The notes beneath the pieces were generated by a model. It was given only the letters and a program-made list of their open reading frames with translations. It was not told where the DNA came from and did no database searches. From Caballeronia temeraria (GTDB lineage: Bacteria; Pseudomonadota; Gammaproteobacteria; Burkholderiales; Burkholderiaceae): DNA of 64,000 nt. A program made the translations under genes and the position numbers. This document shows positions 45,759 to 53,835 of this stretch, one piece after another. Location: the NCBI RefSeq assembly GCF_001544795.2, contig NZ_FCOI02000017.1, forward strand, positions 62,001 to 126,000. Reading direction: 5' to 3'. How positions within the stretch are numbered: the first letter of the stretch is position 1; each line of letters starts with the position of its first letter.

Positions 45759-47265
45759 GGTCGCGGCCGAGGTAGGCTTCGAAAGCGGCGTTGTCGCCGG
45801 CGACAAGCGCGTCGAGGTCTACCGTCTCCTGCCCGGGAATGCGAACGCGAGTGAACACATGTTCCGGATAGACCACGGGTCGCGTCGCGTCGAGACCCAT
45901 CTTCGCGCTCACGCCTTGCAGATGCGGCGGCGCGTCCGCCGGTTGGCCCACCGTCGTGGAGGGATCGAGCGGCGAACCCTGCGCCCCCTCGATCACGACG
46001 AGATCGCGATCGGCCTGAAAGCGCGTGGCGATCGCCCATTCGATTTCGGCGGGATTGTGCAGGTCCACATCGGTATCGACGACGACGACCTGCTTGATGT
46101 CGTAATGCGCGCCAAACGCGCAGAGGATGACGTTCTTCGCTTCGCCTTCGCGCTTCTTGTCGAATTGCACCCACAGGTGATAGCGGCACACGCCCCCCAC
46201 AGACAGATGCACGTCCTTCACGGCGGGATGGCTGCGCTGAAGATGCGCGAGCAACGTGGCTTCGCGCGGAATCGCGCCGAGCAGCAGATGCTCCATTTCG
46301 GCGGGCACGATCGTATGAAAGATCGGATCGCGCCGATGCGTGAGGGCCGTCACCTGGATGACTTCGCGTGCTTCCTTCGCGCTGTAGTACTTCGGAAATT
46401 CGCCGAACGGACCTTCCGGCTCGCGCACGTTCGGCAGAATGCGCCCTTCAATGACGATCTCCGCAAACGCCGGCACGTGTACGCCGTTCGTCACGCATTG
46501 CGCGACAGGCAGCGGCGCACCGTGCAGCGCGCCCGCGATTTCCAGTTCGTCGTGATCGATCGGCGTGATCGCTTGCGACGCGAGCATCGTCAGGGGATCG
46601 ACGCCAATCACGATGGCTACGTCGAGCGCATCGCCCGCCGCTTGCGCGTCGCGCTGGAACGCGTAGAGATGGCGCGGCAGCAGCAGGATCGCCATGCGAT
46701 CGGGGCCGTGCACCTGAATGCGGTTGATCGAGACGTTCTGCACGCCGGTACGCGGATTGCGCGCAATCACGAGGCCGGCGGTGATGTACGGGCCGTTGTC
46801 GTGTTCGCTGTGGGTGGGAATCGGCAGCAATGCGTGCAGATCGATGCCGTTCGTATGAACGATCTCCTGACAGGGCGCGTCCGCTCGATCGACCACCCTG
46901 GACGGGATCGGCTGCGCGACCGCCGCCGAAAAGCGCGCGAGCAGGCCCGCCTCCTCGACGCCCAGCGCCTCCGCGATCCAGCCGCGCTTCGACATGAAGC
47001 CGGAGACGACCGGCACGCCCTTGCCGCCGGGCTGCGTGAAGAAAGCAGCCTGCGTACCGTCGAGCCGTTTGGCGATCGCGGCGAGTTCGTGCTCGAGCGC
47101 AACCGGCCGTTCGATGGTTGCGAGGCGGCCGGTCTTCGCGAGATGCGCGAGCCAGTCGCGCAGCGTGAGCGCTGACGTCTCTGAACGATTCGAGGCCCAC
47201 GGAAGAGCTGAGGTCGAAAAGGTGCCGCGCGTCGCGGCGTCGCGAATATTCATCTGCGTCTCCAT
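45751..47265 (-). CDS. hmfF: UbiD-family 2,5-furandicarboxylate decarboxylase
   Basis: 504 aa. UbiD family: NVSINRIQVHGPDRMAILL, EIVIEGRILPNVREPEGPFGEFPKYYS (holding the conserved Glu of the R-E-E triad), PAEMEHLLLGAIPREATLL and VVDTDVDLHNPAEIEWAIATR. HmfF removes one carboxylate from FDCA to give 2-furoate, using prenyl-FMN from the adjacent UbiX. It is the first gene of the operon. Two starts are possible: 47265 with AAGGGG, or 47253 with GGAG six bases upstream. The promoter region is shared with the divergent LysR gene. Confidence 0.9.
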   Translation of the reverse strand: METQMNIRDAATRGTFSTSALPWASNRSETSALTLRDWLAHLAKTGRLATIERPVALEHELAAIAKRLDGTQAAFFTQPGGKGVPVVSGFMSKRGWIAEALGVEEAGLLARFSAAVAQPIPSRVVDRADAPCQEIVHTNGIDLHALLPIPTHSEHDNGPYITAGLVIARNPRTGVQNVSINRIQVHGPDRMAILLLPRHLYAFQRDAQAAGDALDVAIVIGVDPLTMLASQAITPIDHDELEIAGALHGAPLPVAQCVTNGVHVPAFAEIVIEGRILPNVREPEGPFGEFPKYYSAKEAREVIQVTALTHRRDPIFHTIVPAEMEHLLLGAIPREATLLAHLQRSHPAVKDVHLSVGGVCRYHLWVQFDKKREGEAKNVILCAFGAHYDIKQVVVVDTDVDLHNPAEIEWAIATRFQADRDLVVIEGAQGSPLDPSTTVGQPADAPPHLQGVSAKMGLDATRPVVYPEHVFTRVRIPGQETVDLDALVAGDNAAFEAYLGRDHD

Positions 47266-47376
47266 CGGTCCCCTTGCGTGTTTGCGGCCGAGCGCCGCGG
47301 CATGGGATGAAATGAAGCGTAGCGAGGTCGCGATATAAGTTCTAATACTGTTTTTTGATGTTTTGAATCATAAATG

Positions 47377-47386
47377 CTGATATCAG
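47377..47386. promoter_or_regulatory. Palindrome in the divergent hmfF-lysR promoter region
   Basis: CTGATATCAG is a perfect 10-bp palindrome in an AT-rich stretch between the divergent starts. A TGAT-N7-ATCA inverted pair lies about 15 bases to its left. Such short inverted repeats are typical of LysR target sites (T-N11-A class). Binding by the adjacent LysR protein is inferred. Confidence 0.35.
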
Positions 47387-47420
47387 AGTTAGCCCCGATG
47401 ACACCGGTCTTTCAAGTCGA

Positions 47421-47535
47421 TATCAATACACCGTTGGCGCTTCGGCGCACAGCAGGGGATTACAAGACCCGCCGGCAAGCCAGACCGCGGCCATCGGGCT
47501 GATACCGTTGTAGAACGTCATTAGTCTTATTGATA
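47421..47535. promoter_or_regulatory. Distant inverted pair TATCAATA / TATTGATA near the LysR start
   Basis: TATCAATA at 47421-47428 and its exact complement TATTGATA at 47528-47535 flank the leader of the LysR gene; the second copy is 17 bases before the ATG. They may be recognition and activation half-sites for autoregulation. Eight-base matches can arise by chance in AT-rich DNA. Confidence 0.25.
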
Positions 47536-47551
47536 CCGAGCTGAACAAGAA

Positions 47552-48490
47552 ATGGACCTCAAGCAAATCCAGTACTTCATCGCGCTCTTCGAGGACGGAT
47601 CGGTCACGCGCGCGGCCAAACGGCTCAACATCGTGCAACCCGCACTCAGCATGCAGATCGCGAAGCTGGAGGAAGAGTTACATCAGCAATTGTTCGAGCG
47701 CGGCGCTCACGGCATGGCCCCCACCGCCGCTGGACGCCTGATGTATCGCCTTTTTCTGCCGATCATGCGCGACCTTGCGCACGCGCGGCAGCAGCTTCAG
47801 CAGCGCGACGAAGTGGTGACGGGGCATGTGAGCATTGGGCTCATCGCATCGGTGACGGAGAGCGTGCTTGCCGATTCGCTCTCGCGCTTTCATGCGCGTT
47901 ATCCGCATGTCGAAGTGACAGTGGCGGACGGCTTCAGCGCGACCTTCATCGACTGGGTCGCGGGTGGCCAACTCGATGCGGCCCTCATCAACAAGCCCCG
48001 CGCGCGCCTATCGCTGGATTCGCAGACGCTGCTCGATGAAGAAATGGTGCTGGCGACGAGTGCCGAGCACGGCCCTGACCTACCGCACACGATCGAGCTT
48101 GCGCAGTTGCCCGAACTCGAACTCGTGCTGCCGACCAAACGCCACGGCCTGCGCGGTGTGCTCGATACCGCCGCACAGCACGAAGACGTGCTGCTTGCGC
48201 CGCGTTTCGAAATCGACGTGCTCAGCACAATCGTGAAGCTCGTAGAGAGCACCCGCTTTGCGACGATCCTGCCGCGCATCGCCGTTGGCCGGGCCGTGCA
48301 GCGTGGGACACTGCGGGCCTATCCGATTCTCGCGCCACGCATCGTGCGGCATATCGTGCGCGTGAGCCATCCGCGCAGGCCGTTGTCCGCTGCGGCCGAG
48401 GCGCTGATCGAGATCATCTCCGACGAACTGCATCGCGTGTCAAACGCATCCGGCACAAACGCCCCTCTTCTCTCCAAGGAAACTGCATGA
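47552..48490 (+). CDS. LysR family regulator of the furan operon (paralogue 2)
   Basis: 312 aa. The helix-turn-helix region is almost identical to the LysR at 33469 (ALFEDGSVTRAAKRLNIVQP), and the effector domain keeps blocks such as VEVTVADGFSA, NKPRARLSLD and RFEIDVLSTIVKLVE. It is divergent from hmfF with a 286-bp gap and overlaps the aldehyde dehydrogenase start by four bases. Most likely an activator of hmfF onward, sensing furoate or a related acid (the HmfR role); the effector is inferred. Confidence 0.9.
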   Translation: MDLKQIQYFIALFEDGSVTRAAKRLNIVQPALSMQIAKLEEELHQQLFERGAHGMAPTAAGRLMYRLFLPIMRDLAHARQQLQQRDEVVTGHVSIGLIASVTESVLADSLSRFHARYPHVEVTVADGFSATFIDWVAGGQLDAALINKPRARLSLDSQTLLDEEMVLATSAEHGPDLPHTIELAQLPELELVLPTKRHGLRGVLDTAAQHEDVLLAPRFEIDVLSTIVKLVESTRFATILPRIAVGRAVQRGTLRAYPILAPRIVRHIVRVSHPRRPLSAAAEALIEIISDELHRVSNASGTNAPLLSKETA

Positions 48491-49926
48491 AAGCACTACA
48501 CTGGATCGCCGGCGCATGGGTCGGCGTGCCGTCGGTCGACAGCATCGATCCGGCTACCGGCGAAAGCATCGGCCAGTTCGCCGACGGCGGGGCGGCCGAA
48601 GCCGATGCGGCCATCGCCGCGGCGCGCAACGTGTTCGACCGCACGACGTGGGCACAGGACGCGCGCCTGCGTCAGGACGTGCTGCTTGCGTGGGCCGGCG
48701 CACTCGATGCGCAACGCGAGCCGCTTGCGATCCTGCTTACGCGCGAAAACGGCAAGGCAATCGCGCAGTCGCGCGGCGAGATCGCAGCCGCGATTTCCGA
48801 AGTCCGATATTACGCGGGACTCGCTCGGCACATCGCGGGGCACGTGCTGGAAACGGAACCAGGAACGATCTCGACGATGCTGCGTGAGGCCGCTGGCGTC
48901 GCGGCCATCTTCGTGCCCTGGAATGCGCCCGCGGTATTGCTCGTGCGCTCGCTCGCGCCCGCTCTCGCCGCTGGCTGCACGGCAATCGTCAAATCCGCCC
49001 CACAGACTCCGCTAGTGATCGCAACCATGCTGCGCTGCTTCGAGCAGACCGCGCTGCCGAAGGGCGCAGTGAATCTCGTCAACGAGATTGGCTATGCGGC
49101 GGGCAAACGGCTGGTCGAGTCGCATGACGTCGACGTGGTGAGTTTCACCGGATCAACCGCGACGGGCAAGAAGATCATGGCCGCCGCCGCCGAAAGCATG
49201 AAGAAGCTCTCGCTCGAACTTGGCGGCAAGTCGTGCTGTGTCGTCTTCGAAGATGCAGACGTCGCCGCGATCGCGCCGCGTATCGCGCGAGCCGCGACGA
49301 TCATCTCAGGTCAGCAATGCACTGCTGCGCGCCGCGTGCTCGTACATGCCCGGCGAGCGGCGGAGATGCGTGAGCATCTGACGCGTGCGCTCGAAGCGCT
49401 GAAAGTGGGCGAAGGCATCAACGAGGCAATGGACATCGGTCCGCTCATCGACGCGGACACGCGTGACGCGGTTGATCGAACCATTGCCCGCGCGTGCGAC
49501 CAGGCCGATCGCGTACTGCTGCGCGGCACGCGCTCAGGACACGCGTTCCTCTCGCCGACGCTCGTCGAACACAGCGACCCGAAAGCGTTCTTCTGTCAAG
49601 AGGAAATCTTCGGACCGTTGGTCACGCTGGAGACGTTTGACACTGAAGCACAGGCAATCGACAGAGCCAACGACACCGTATTTGGCCTCTCCGCGAGCGT
49701 GTGGACCAACGACGGCGCGCGCGCGTTTCGCATCGCGCGCGCGCTGCGCAACGGCACGGTGTGGATCAACGATCACAACAAGCTCTTTGCCGAAGCGGAA
49801 ACGGGTGGCTACCGGCAAAGCGGTCTCGGCCGCCTGCACGGCTACGATGCCCTCGCCGACTTCACGGAAATCAAGCACATCTGCATGCCGGCCGGTGTTG
49901 CGGAAAATATCACGCTGTTGCGGTGA
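48487..49926 (+). CDS. Aldehyde dehydrogenase, probable furfural/HMF dehydrogenase
   Basis: 479 aa NAD(P)-dependent aldehyde dehydrogenase. Catalytic Glu in LELGGKSCCVVFEDAD, catalytic Cys in SGQQCTAARRV, substrate-loop FGPLVTLETFD and the C-terminal RQSGLGRLHG. The stop of the LysR gene overlaps its ATG (ATGA), so regulator and enzyme are co-translated. It would oxidise furfural and HMF aldehyde groups to furoate or HMF acid, feeding the adjacent operon. Substrate inferred from position. Confidence 0.88.
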   Translation: MKALHWIAGAWVGVPSVDSIDPATGESIGQFADGGAAEADAAIAAARNVFDRTTWAQDARLRQDVLLAWAGALDAQREPLAILLTRENGKAIAQSRGEIAAAISEVRYYAGLARHIAGHVLETEPGTISTMLREAAGVAAIFVPWNAPAVLLVRSLAPALAAGCTAIVKSAPQTPLVIATMLRCFEQTALPKGAVNLVNEIGYAAGKRLVESHDVDVVSFTGSTATGKKIMAAAAESMKKLSLELGGKSCCVVFEDADVAAIAPRIARAATIISGQQCTAARRVLVHARRAAEMREHLTRALEALKVGEGINEAMDIGPLIDADTRDAVDRTIARACDQADRVLLRGTRSGHAFLSPTLVEHSDPKAFFCQEEIFGPLVTLETFDTEAQAIDRANDTVFGLSASVWTNDGARAFRIARALRNGTVWINDHNKLFAEAETGGYRQSGLGRLHGYDALADFTEIKHICMPAGVAENITLLR

Positions 49927-50212
49927 ATGGCGGGGAGGCAAGTCAATGGACAGCGCCGATCTCGAAGTCCTGGCGTAGGAGAACTACACCGAGTTGATCG
50001 CACTCGTGATTTCATTGTTTTATAGCCGTGACGGGATTGCATGGGGGCGCTCAGCAAGCAGATAAGAGAAAAGAAACAGCAGGAAGACGAAAGAAAAGGC
50101 CGCGCGCATGGCCTAAGATTGTAGGCGCGGGTCGCTTTCGTTGCGACCGTCACGGCGCATCCACGCCTTGACCGGCCGCACTGCCTGCCCAAATCTTCCT
50201 GCGACCCGATCC
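49927..50212. other. Intergenic region, no gene seen
   Basis: A purine-rich stretch (about 50060-50100) lies upstream of the PsiE-like gene. No ORF with motifs; boundary between the furan region and the stress-gene region. Confidence 0.3.
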
Positions 50213-50728
50213 ATGAGCAAGCCAACCCAAATTCGCGCGAAGCTCGACGAATTTCGGCTGCAATGGCGCGTACTGACCTTCTACGAGCGCTTCGAGCAGA
50301 TCATCGCCCACATCCTGAGCGTCGTGATCTCGGTGATCATCGTCGTATCGCTGTGGCAGTTGATTCGGGCGGTCGTGGCGCTATTGCTGTCAGGCTCCCT
50401 CAATCCGCTGGATCACGCGATCTTTCAAGCGGTTTTCGGCATGGTGATGACGTTGTTGATCGCAATGGAATTCAAGCATTCGATCACCCGCGTCATGTTG
50501 AGGCGCGACCACATCGTGCAGGTCAAGACGGTCATCCTTATCGCGATGCTCGCGATAGCACGCAAGTTCATCATCCTTGATCCAACTACCGACCCTGGTC
50601 GCATTGCCGCACTCGCGGCCGCGCTGCTGGCGCTTGGCAGCGTCTACTGGCTCATGCGGCAACGCGACGATCCCGTCGATGCGGCGATTGAAGAGCGCGC
50701 CGCGCGGGATCGCGAAACGCGCGATTGA
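50213..50728 (+). CDS. PsiE-like phosphate-starvation-inducible membrane protein
   Basis: 171 aa with four hydrophobic segments (about 36-62, 70-88, 105-118 and 128-146). Sequence blocks FERFEQIIAHILSVVIS and MEFKHSITRVMLRRDHIVQ followed by ARKFIILD match the PsiE family. A PsiE homologue is a regular member of the transmissible locus of stress tolerance alongside clpK, hsp20 and hdeD, all of which follow here within 6 kb. Function in stress tolerance is unknown. The start is the first ATG with homology. Confidence 0.82.
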   Translation: MSKPTQIRAKLDEFRLQWRVLTFYERFEQIIAHILSVVISVIIVVSLWQLIRAVVALLLSGSLNPLDHAIFQAVFGMVMTLLIAMEFKHSITRVMLRRDHIVQVKTVILIAMLAIARKFIILDPTTDPGRIAALAAALLALGSVYWLMRQRDDPVDAAIEERAARDRETRD

Positions 50729-50952
50729 TTTACCTGCTTTTTCTCGAAGATCATCGAGGCTCGCAAGTTTTGCTCGATCGTCGAGCAGGCCTGCACACGT
50801 CGCACGCATCGGGCGAGAATTGCATTTTGGTGGCGTACGTAAGGCATGCGTATAACAACGAAACAAGCTCGCAAAACAAGCTGCTATCGACAGAAACTGG
50901 ACTACTATGCAACCTCCGATACTTCGAGGCCTCCCGTCGGGGGACGCGCGCA

Positions 50953-51789
50953 ATGGAGCAGCTACAGCGTTCTCCACAGTTGCACCACCTTACCTGCCAC
51001 GGGATCGGGGCGTCATGCCCGGACCCCGAACGGAATTTGGCGCAATGGATCCTTTGTATCATCCCGGCGGATCGGACCACCGCGCACGCGAACACCGTCC
51101 CCAGCAGCGCGCGCCCCTATCAGAATCTAAGCGTCAGCGCGCCGTTTATCGCTATCGTGCCGGGCTGGGCTCGTGTCACGCTCGTCAATGACGACGATCC
51201 GCACGGCCTTGTCGTCGCGCTCCATTGGGCCAGGCTGAAAGAGACCGCTCGAAACGCGCTCGGCACCACGCCTTGCGATATCCCTTGCTGGTTCAAGGCG
51301 TGGGATCCTTTCCTGCGCGAAGCGGGCGACACCCTTACCGCGTTGCACGCCAGCAGCAGCCCGGATGTTAGATGCGTCGCAGCGTTCGCCGACGTATTTG
51401 CACTTCATCTCATGCGGCGGTATGGACTCGCGGCTGATACGCGCGACACGGGTACAAGCCTCGCCCACTCAAAGCTAAGCATCGTGGAACGTTTCATACA
51501 CGAGCACGTTGCAGACAATATTCAGATCGAGGACCTCGCTGCGCTCCTGCACATGAGCCCGTCGCATTTCGCGCGGGCGTTTAAGAACGCGACAGGGCAT
51601 CCGCCTCACTTCTACCTGACAACCGAAAGGTTGAGGTTAGCGCAGTCGATGCTCTCGAAAGGGAGCCTCCCGCTGATCGATATTGCAGCGCGCGTCGGCT
51701 TTCAGACGCAGCAGCATTTCACCGCGGTATTTCATCGATATGTAGGGTGTACGCCACGCGCTTTCCGCCTTGCGCATCTCCGTCCTTAG
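50953..51789 (+). CDS. AraC family transcriptional regulator
   Basis: 278 aa. The C-terminal AraC DNA-binding domain is clear: IEDLAALLHMSPSHFARAFKNATG (first helix-turn-helix) and LPLIDIAARVGFQTQQHFTAVFHR (second), ending with the usual VGCTPRAFR. The N-terminal part (SVSAPFIAIVPGWARVTLVNDD) is an effector region without recognised motif. The frame stays open to 50725; the ATG at 50953 with a GGGGGA upstream is preferred because the earlier part has no similarity, but the start is uncertain. It may regulate the adjacent stress genes. Confidence 0.82.
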   Translation: MEQLQRSPQLHHLTCHGIGASCPDPERNLAQWILCIIPADRTTAHANTVPSSARPYQNLSVSAPFIAIVPGWARVTLVNDDDPHGLVVALHWARLKETARNALGTTPCDIPCWFKAWDPFLREAGDTLTALHASSSPDVRCVAAFADVFALHLMRRYGLAADTRDTGTSLAHSKLSIVERFIHEHVADNIQIEDLAALLHMSPSHFARAFKNATGHPPHFYLTTERLRLAQSMLSKGSLPLIDIAARVGFQTQQHFTAVFHRYVGCTPRAFRLAHLRP

Positions 51790-51965
51790 GATCCGGCGTG
51801 AGGCCTTCTCGACTGGATCGCTGAACAAGCAACAAGCGCAGAAAGCCGACACCTTTGGGCAGGAACTCGAAAGAAGAACGCTCCTCGCGGACGTACGCTT
51901 GATGAAATGAAATTGCACGCGCTGTGCCAGCCGGATATCGGCGATCCGCCTCGGGAGCTCAAACG

Positions 51966-52541
51966 ATGGACGAACTACTTGGTCGCGCATGGTGGATGCT
52001 CGCGCTGCGTGGCGCTGCGGGAATCCTGTTCGGCGTTCTCGCGCTTTGCTGGCCGGGTCTTACGCTGCTGCTCCTTGTCGCGATGTTCGCGGCGTATGCA
52101 CTCATAGGAGGCGTCGCTGCGGTCAGCGCGGCGATACGAAATCGTTCGATTCGCACCGACTGGTGGCTCCCGTTGCTGCTTGGGCTGTGCATGATCGCTT
52201 CGGGCGTGATCGCCGTCGCGGCGCCGGGCGTCACGGCGCTCGTGCTGGTCACCGTGATGGGCGCGAATGCCATCGTCACCGGAGCGCTCGACCTCTTCAC
52301 CTGGGTTCGCCTGAAAAGACACGGCCGCACGCAGTGGCTGCTGTTGTTCATCGGTAGCCTGTCGGTTCTGTTTGGCATCTTCGTGCTGGCCGTCCCGGGT
52401 GCTGGAGCGCTCGCCCTCGTCTGGATGATCGGCACCTACGCGATCATCACCGGTGCGCTTCTGCTCGTCCTTGGCCTCGGAGCACGGAATTGGCGCAGCC
52501 CCGTCCTTCGCGAACAGCAAAACACGCCGCTGCACTCATGA
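51966..52541 (+). CDS. HdeD family acid-resistance membrane protein
   Basis: 191 aa with six hydrophobic segments. WWMLALRGAAGILFGVLALCWPG at the N-terminus and three internal repeats of a helix-hairpin-helix unit ending in G-I-F/A-P-G are typical of HdeD (DUF308). GGGAG lies eight bases before the ATG; an ATG 42 bases earlier has no similarity. HdeD homologues protect against acid at high cell density and belong to the stress-tolerance locus that includes clpK. Membrane located. Confidence 0.88.
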   Translation: MDELLGRAWWMLALRGAAGILFGVLALCWPGLTLLLLVAMFAAYALIGGVAAVSAAIRNRSIRTDWWLPLLLGLCMIASGVIAVAAPGVTALVLVTVMGANAIVTGALDLFTWVRLKRHGRTQWLLLFIGSLSVLFGIFVLAVPGAGALALVWMIGTYAIITGALLLVLGLGARNWRSPVLREQQNTPLHS

Positions 52542-52594
52542 GGCGCATGCCGCGCCCGGCGTCCACGTAGTCCGTTGCGCATTTGGAGAACGCC

Positions 52595-53017
52595 ATGAAG
52601 CCTAACCTCGCATCGGCCGCAAGGCTGTCCTCATTCATCCTCGCGCTGTCCGTCTGTGGCTTTGCCGCCAGCGGCGCGACCGCGCAGGAAGCGCCCATCG
52701 CCGGCAAAGCGACGCTCGGGGTGACCGTCACCGAAGAGCAAGTAGTCGCCAGAGGCTGGCGCGCATCCAAGATGCTTCACGCCGATGTCTACAACGAAAA
52801 GAACGAAAAGATCGGCCGCGTCGACGACCTGATTGTCGCGCCCGATGGCTCGCTTTCGGCGGCGATTATCGACGTCGGCGGCTTTCTCGGGGTCGCGGCG
52901 CACCGTGTCGCCATTCCCGTTCAGCAGTTCAAGCAGATAGCGCCGAAGGCCATCCTGGTCGGCGCGAACAAGGACGCGCTCAAGAAACTGCCAGAGTTCG
53001 AATATGCCAAGGGCTGA
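52595..53017 (+). CDS. Exported PRC-barrel domain protein
   Basis: 140 aa. Signal peptide with predicted cleavage after GATAQ (residue about 31), then a PRC-barrel: ASKMLHADVYNEKNEKIGRVDDLIVAPDG and AAIIDVGGFLGVAAHRVAIPV. GGAGA before the ATG supports the start. PRC-barrel proteins of this kind are periplasmic and often co-occur with general stress genes; ligand unknown. Followed by a strong inverted repeat. Confidence 0.85.
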   Translation: MKPNLASAARLSSFILALSVCGFAASGATAQEAPIAGKATLGVTVTEEQVVARGWRASKMLHADVYNEKNEKIGRVDDLIVAPDGSLSAAIIDVGGFLGVAAHRVAIPVQQFKQIAPKAILVGANKDALKKLPEFEYAKG

Positions 53018-53031
53018 CATTTAGCCGCAAG

Positions 53032-53072
53032 CGTCAAAGCGGCAGTCACTGAAGATTCGGGCCGCTTTGACG
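53032..53072 (+). promoter_or_regulatory. 12-bp perfect inverted repeat upstream of hsp20
   Basis: CGTCAAAGCGGC (53032-53043) and its exact complement GCCGCTTTGACG (53061-53072) are separated by 17 bases. The hairpin starts 14 bp after the PRC-barrel stop and ends 13 bp before the AAGGAG ribosome site of hsp20. No T-run follows, so it is not a classic terminator. It could be a partial terminator/attenuator, an RNA-stability element or a regulator site. It does not cover the ribosome site, unlike ROSE-type RNA thermometers. Confidence 0.55.
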
Positions 53073-53097
53073 GCTCATCTGAACAAGGAGCATAGCG

Positions 53098-53697
53098 ATG
53101 CTATTGGACCTCGATAAGTGGAACCCCTTTCGCTTCCTGCGCAAGAGTCCCGAGGAAAAGGGCGCAGACGCGAAGCTGAACGCCCCGCCCTCGCAGCAGG
53201 CCCCCGCGCCGTCTACCTCAGAAGCGGCCGCGTCCGCCTGGCCGGCATCGTTCGATGCGGCCCGTTGGCCGCTGCCCGATCCCCTGCATCTTCTCACCGA
53301 CCTCGTACGCGATCCGTTCGGCGGGATGGGACCGCTTGGCAACTGGTTCGGCGACTTCAGTCCCAGCCGCTTTCAGCCGCGACTCGACGTCGTCGACGAC
53401 GGCGACGCGCTTCGCATCGTGGCCGAATTGCCAGGACTGTCGCGCGAGGACGTGGAGCTGGAAGTCGTTGAGGACATGCTGGTGCTGACCGGCGAGAAGC
53501 GCATCGAATCGAAGAGCGACGAGAAGGGCTGCTACCGGGTGGAGCGGGCGTTCGGACAGTTCCAGCGCGCCATTCCGCTGCCCTCTGGCGTTGATCTCGA
53601 GCACGCTGAGGCGAACTTCGAGAATGGCGTGCTCACCGTGCGGGTGCCCAAAGCGGCGAATGAACCCGCGGCGAAGCGGCGCCTCGAGATCAAATAG
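53098..53697 (+). CDS. Small heat shock protein Hsp20 (alpha-crystallin family)
   Basis: 199 aa. The N-terminal extension to about 95 contains a Pro/Ala-rich region and a SPSRFQPRLDVVDD transition; the alpha-crystallin domain follows (LRIVAELPGLSREDVELEV, GCYRVERAFGQFQRAIPLP) with the family signature ANFENGVLTVRVPK. CAAGGAG lies seven bases before the ATG. It holds unfolding proteins for refolding by the ClpK-type disaggregase directly downstream; this Hsp20-clpK pairing is the core of the heat-resistance locus. Confidence 0.93.
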   Translation: MLLDLDKWNPFRFLRKSPEEKGADAKLNAPPSQQAPAPSTSEAAASAWPASFDAARWPLPDPLHLLTDLVRDPFGGMGPLGNWFGDFSPSRFQPRLDVVDDGDALRIVAELPGLSREDVELEVVEDMLVLTGEKRIESKSDEKGCYRVERAFGQFQRAIPLPSGVDLEHAEANFENGVLTVRVPKAANEPAAKRRLEIK

Positions 53698-53713
53698 CGC
53701 CGTGCGCACGGCG
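53698..53713. other. Perfect 16-bp palindrome after hsp20
   Basis: CGCCGTGCGCACGGCG begins right at the end of the hsp20 stop codon. It can form a six-pair hairpin with a four-base loop, possibly protecting the hsp20 mRNA end or lowering read-through into clpK. No T-run follows. Confidence 0.4.
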
Positions 53714-53835
53714 ACTTCTGACAGCTCGGCAGCTTCCATGGCCCTCGAGGATATCCCCGCCTTCGCGACGGAACTCGTCAGGCTGTACGCGCATAACGAC
53801 ACGGACCATCCCCCGCCCACACTACGGAGAACATC

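Noticed and set aside
45328..47175. 615-codon plus-strand frame
   Set aside because: Antisense shadow of hmfG and hmfF; no motifs.
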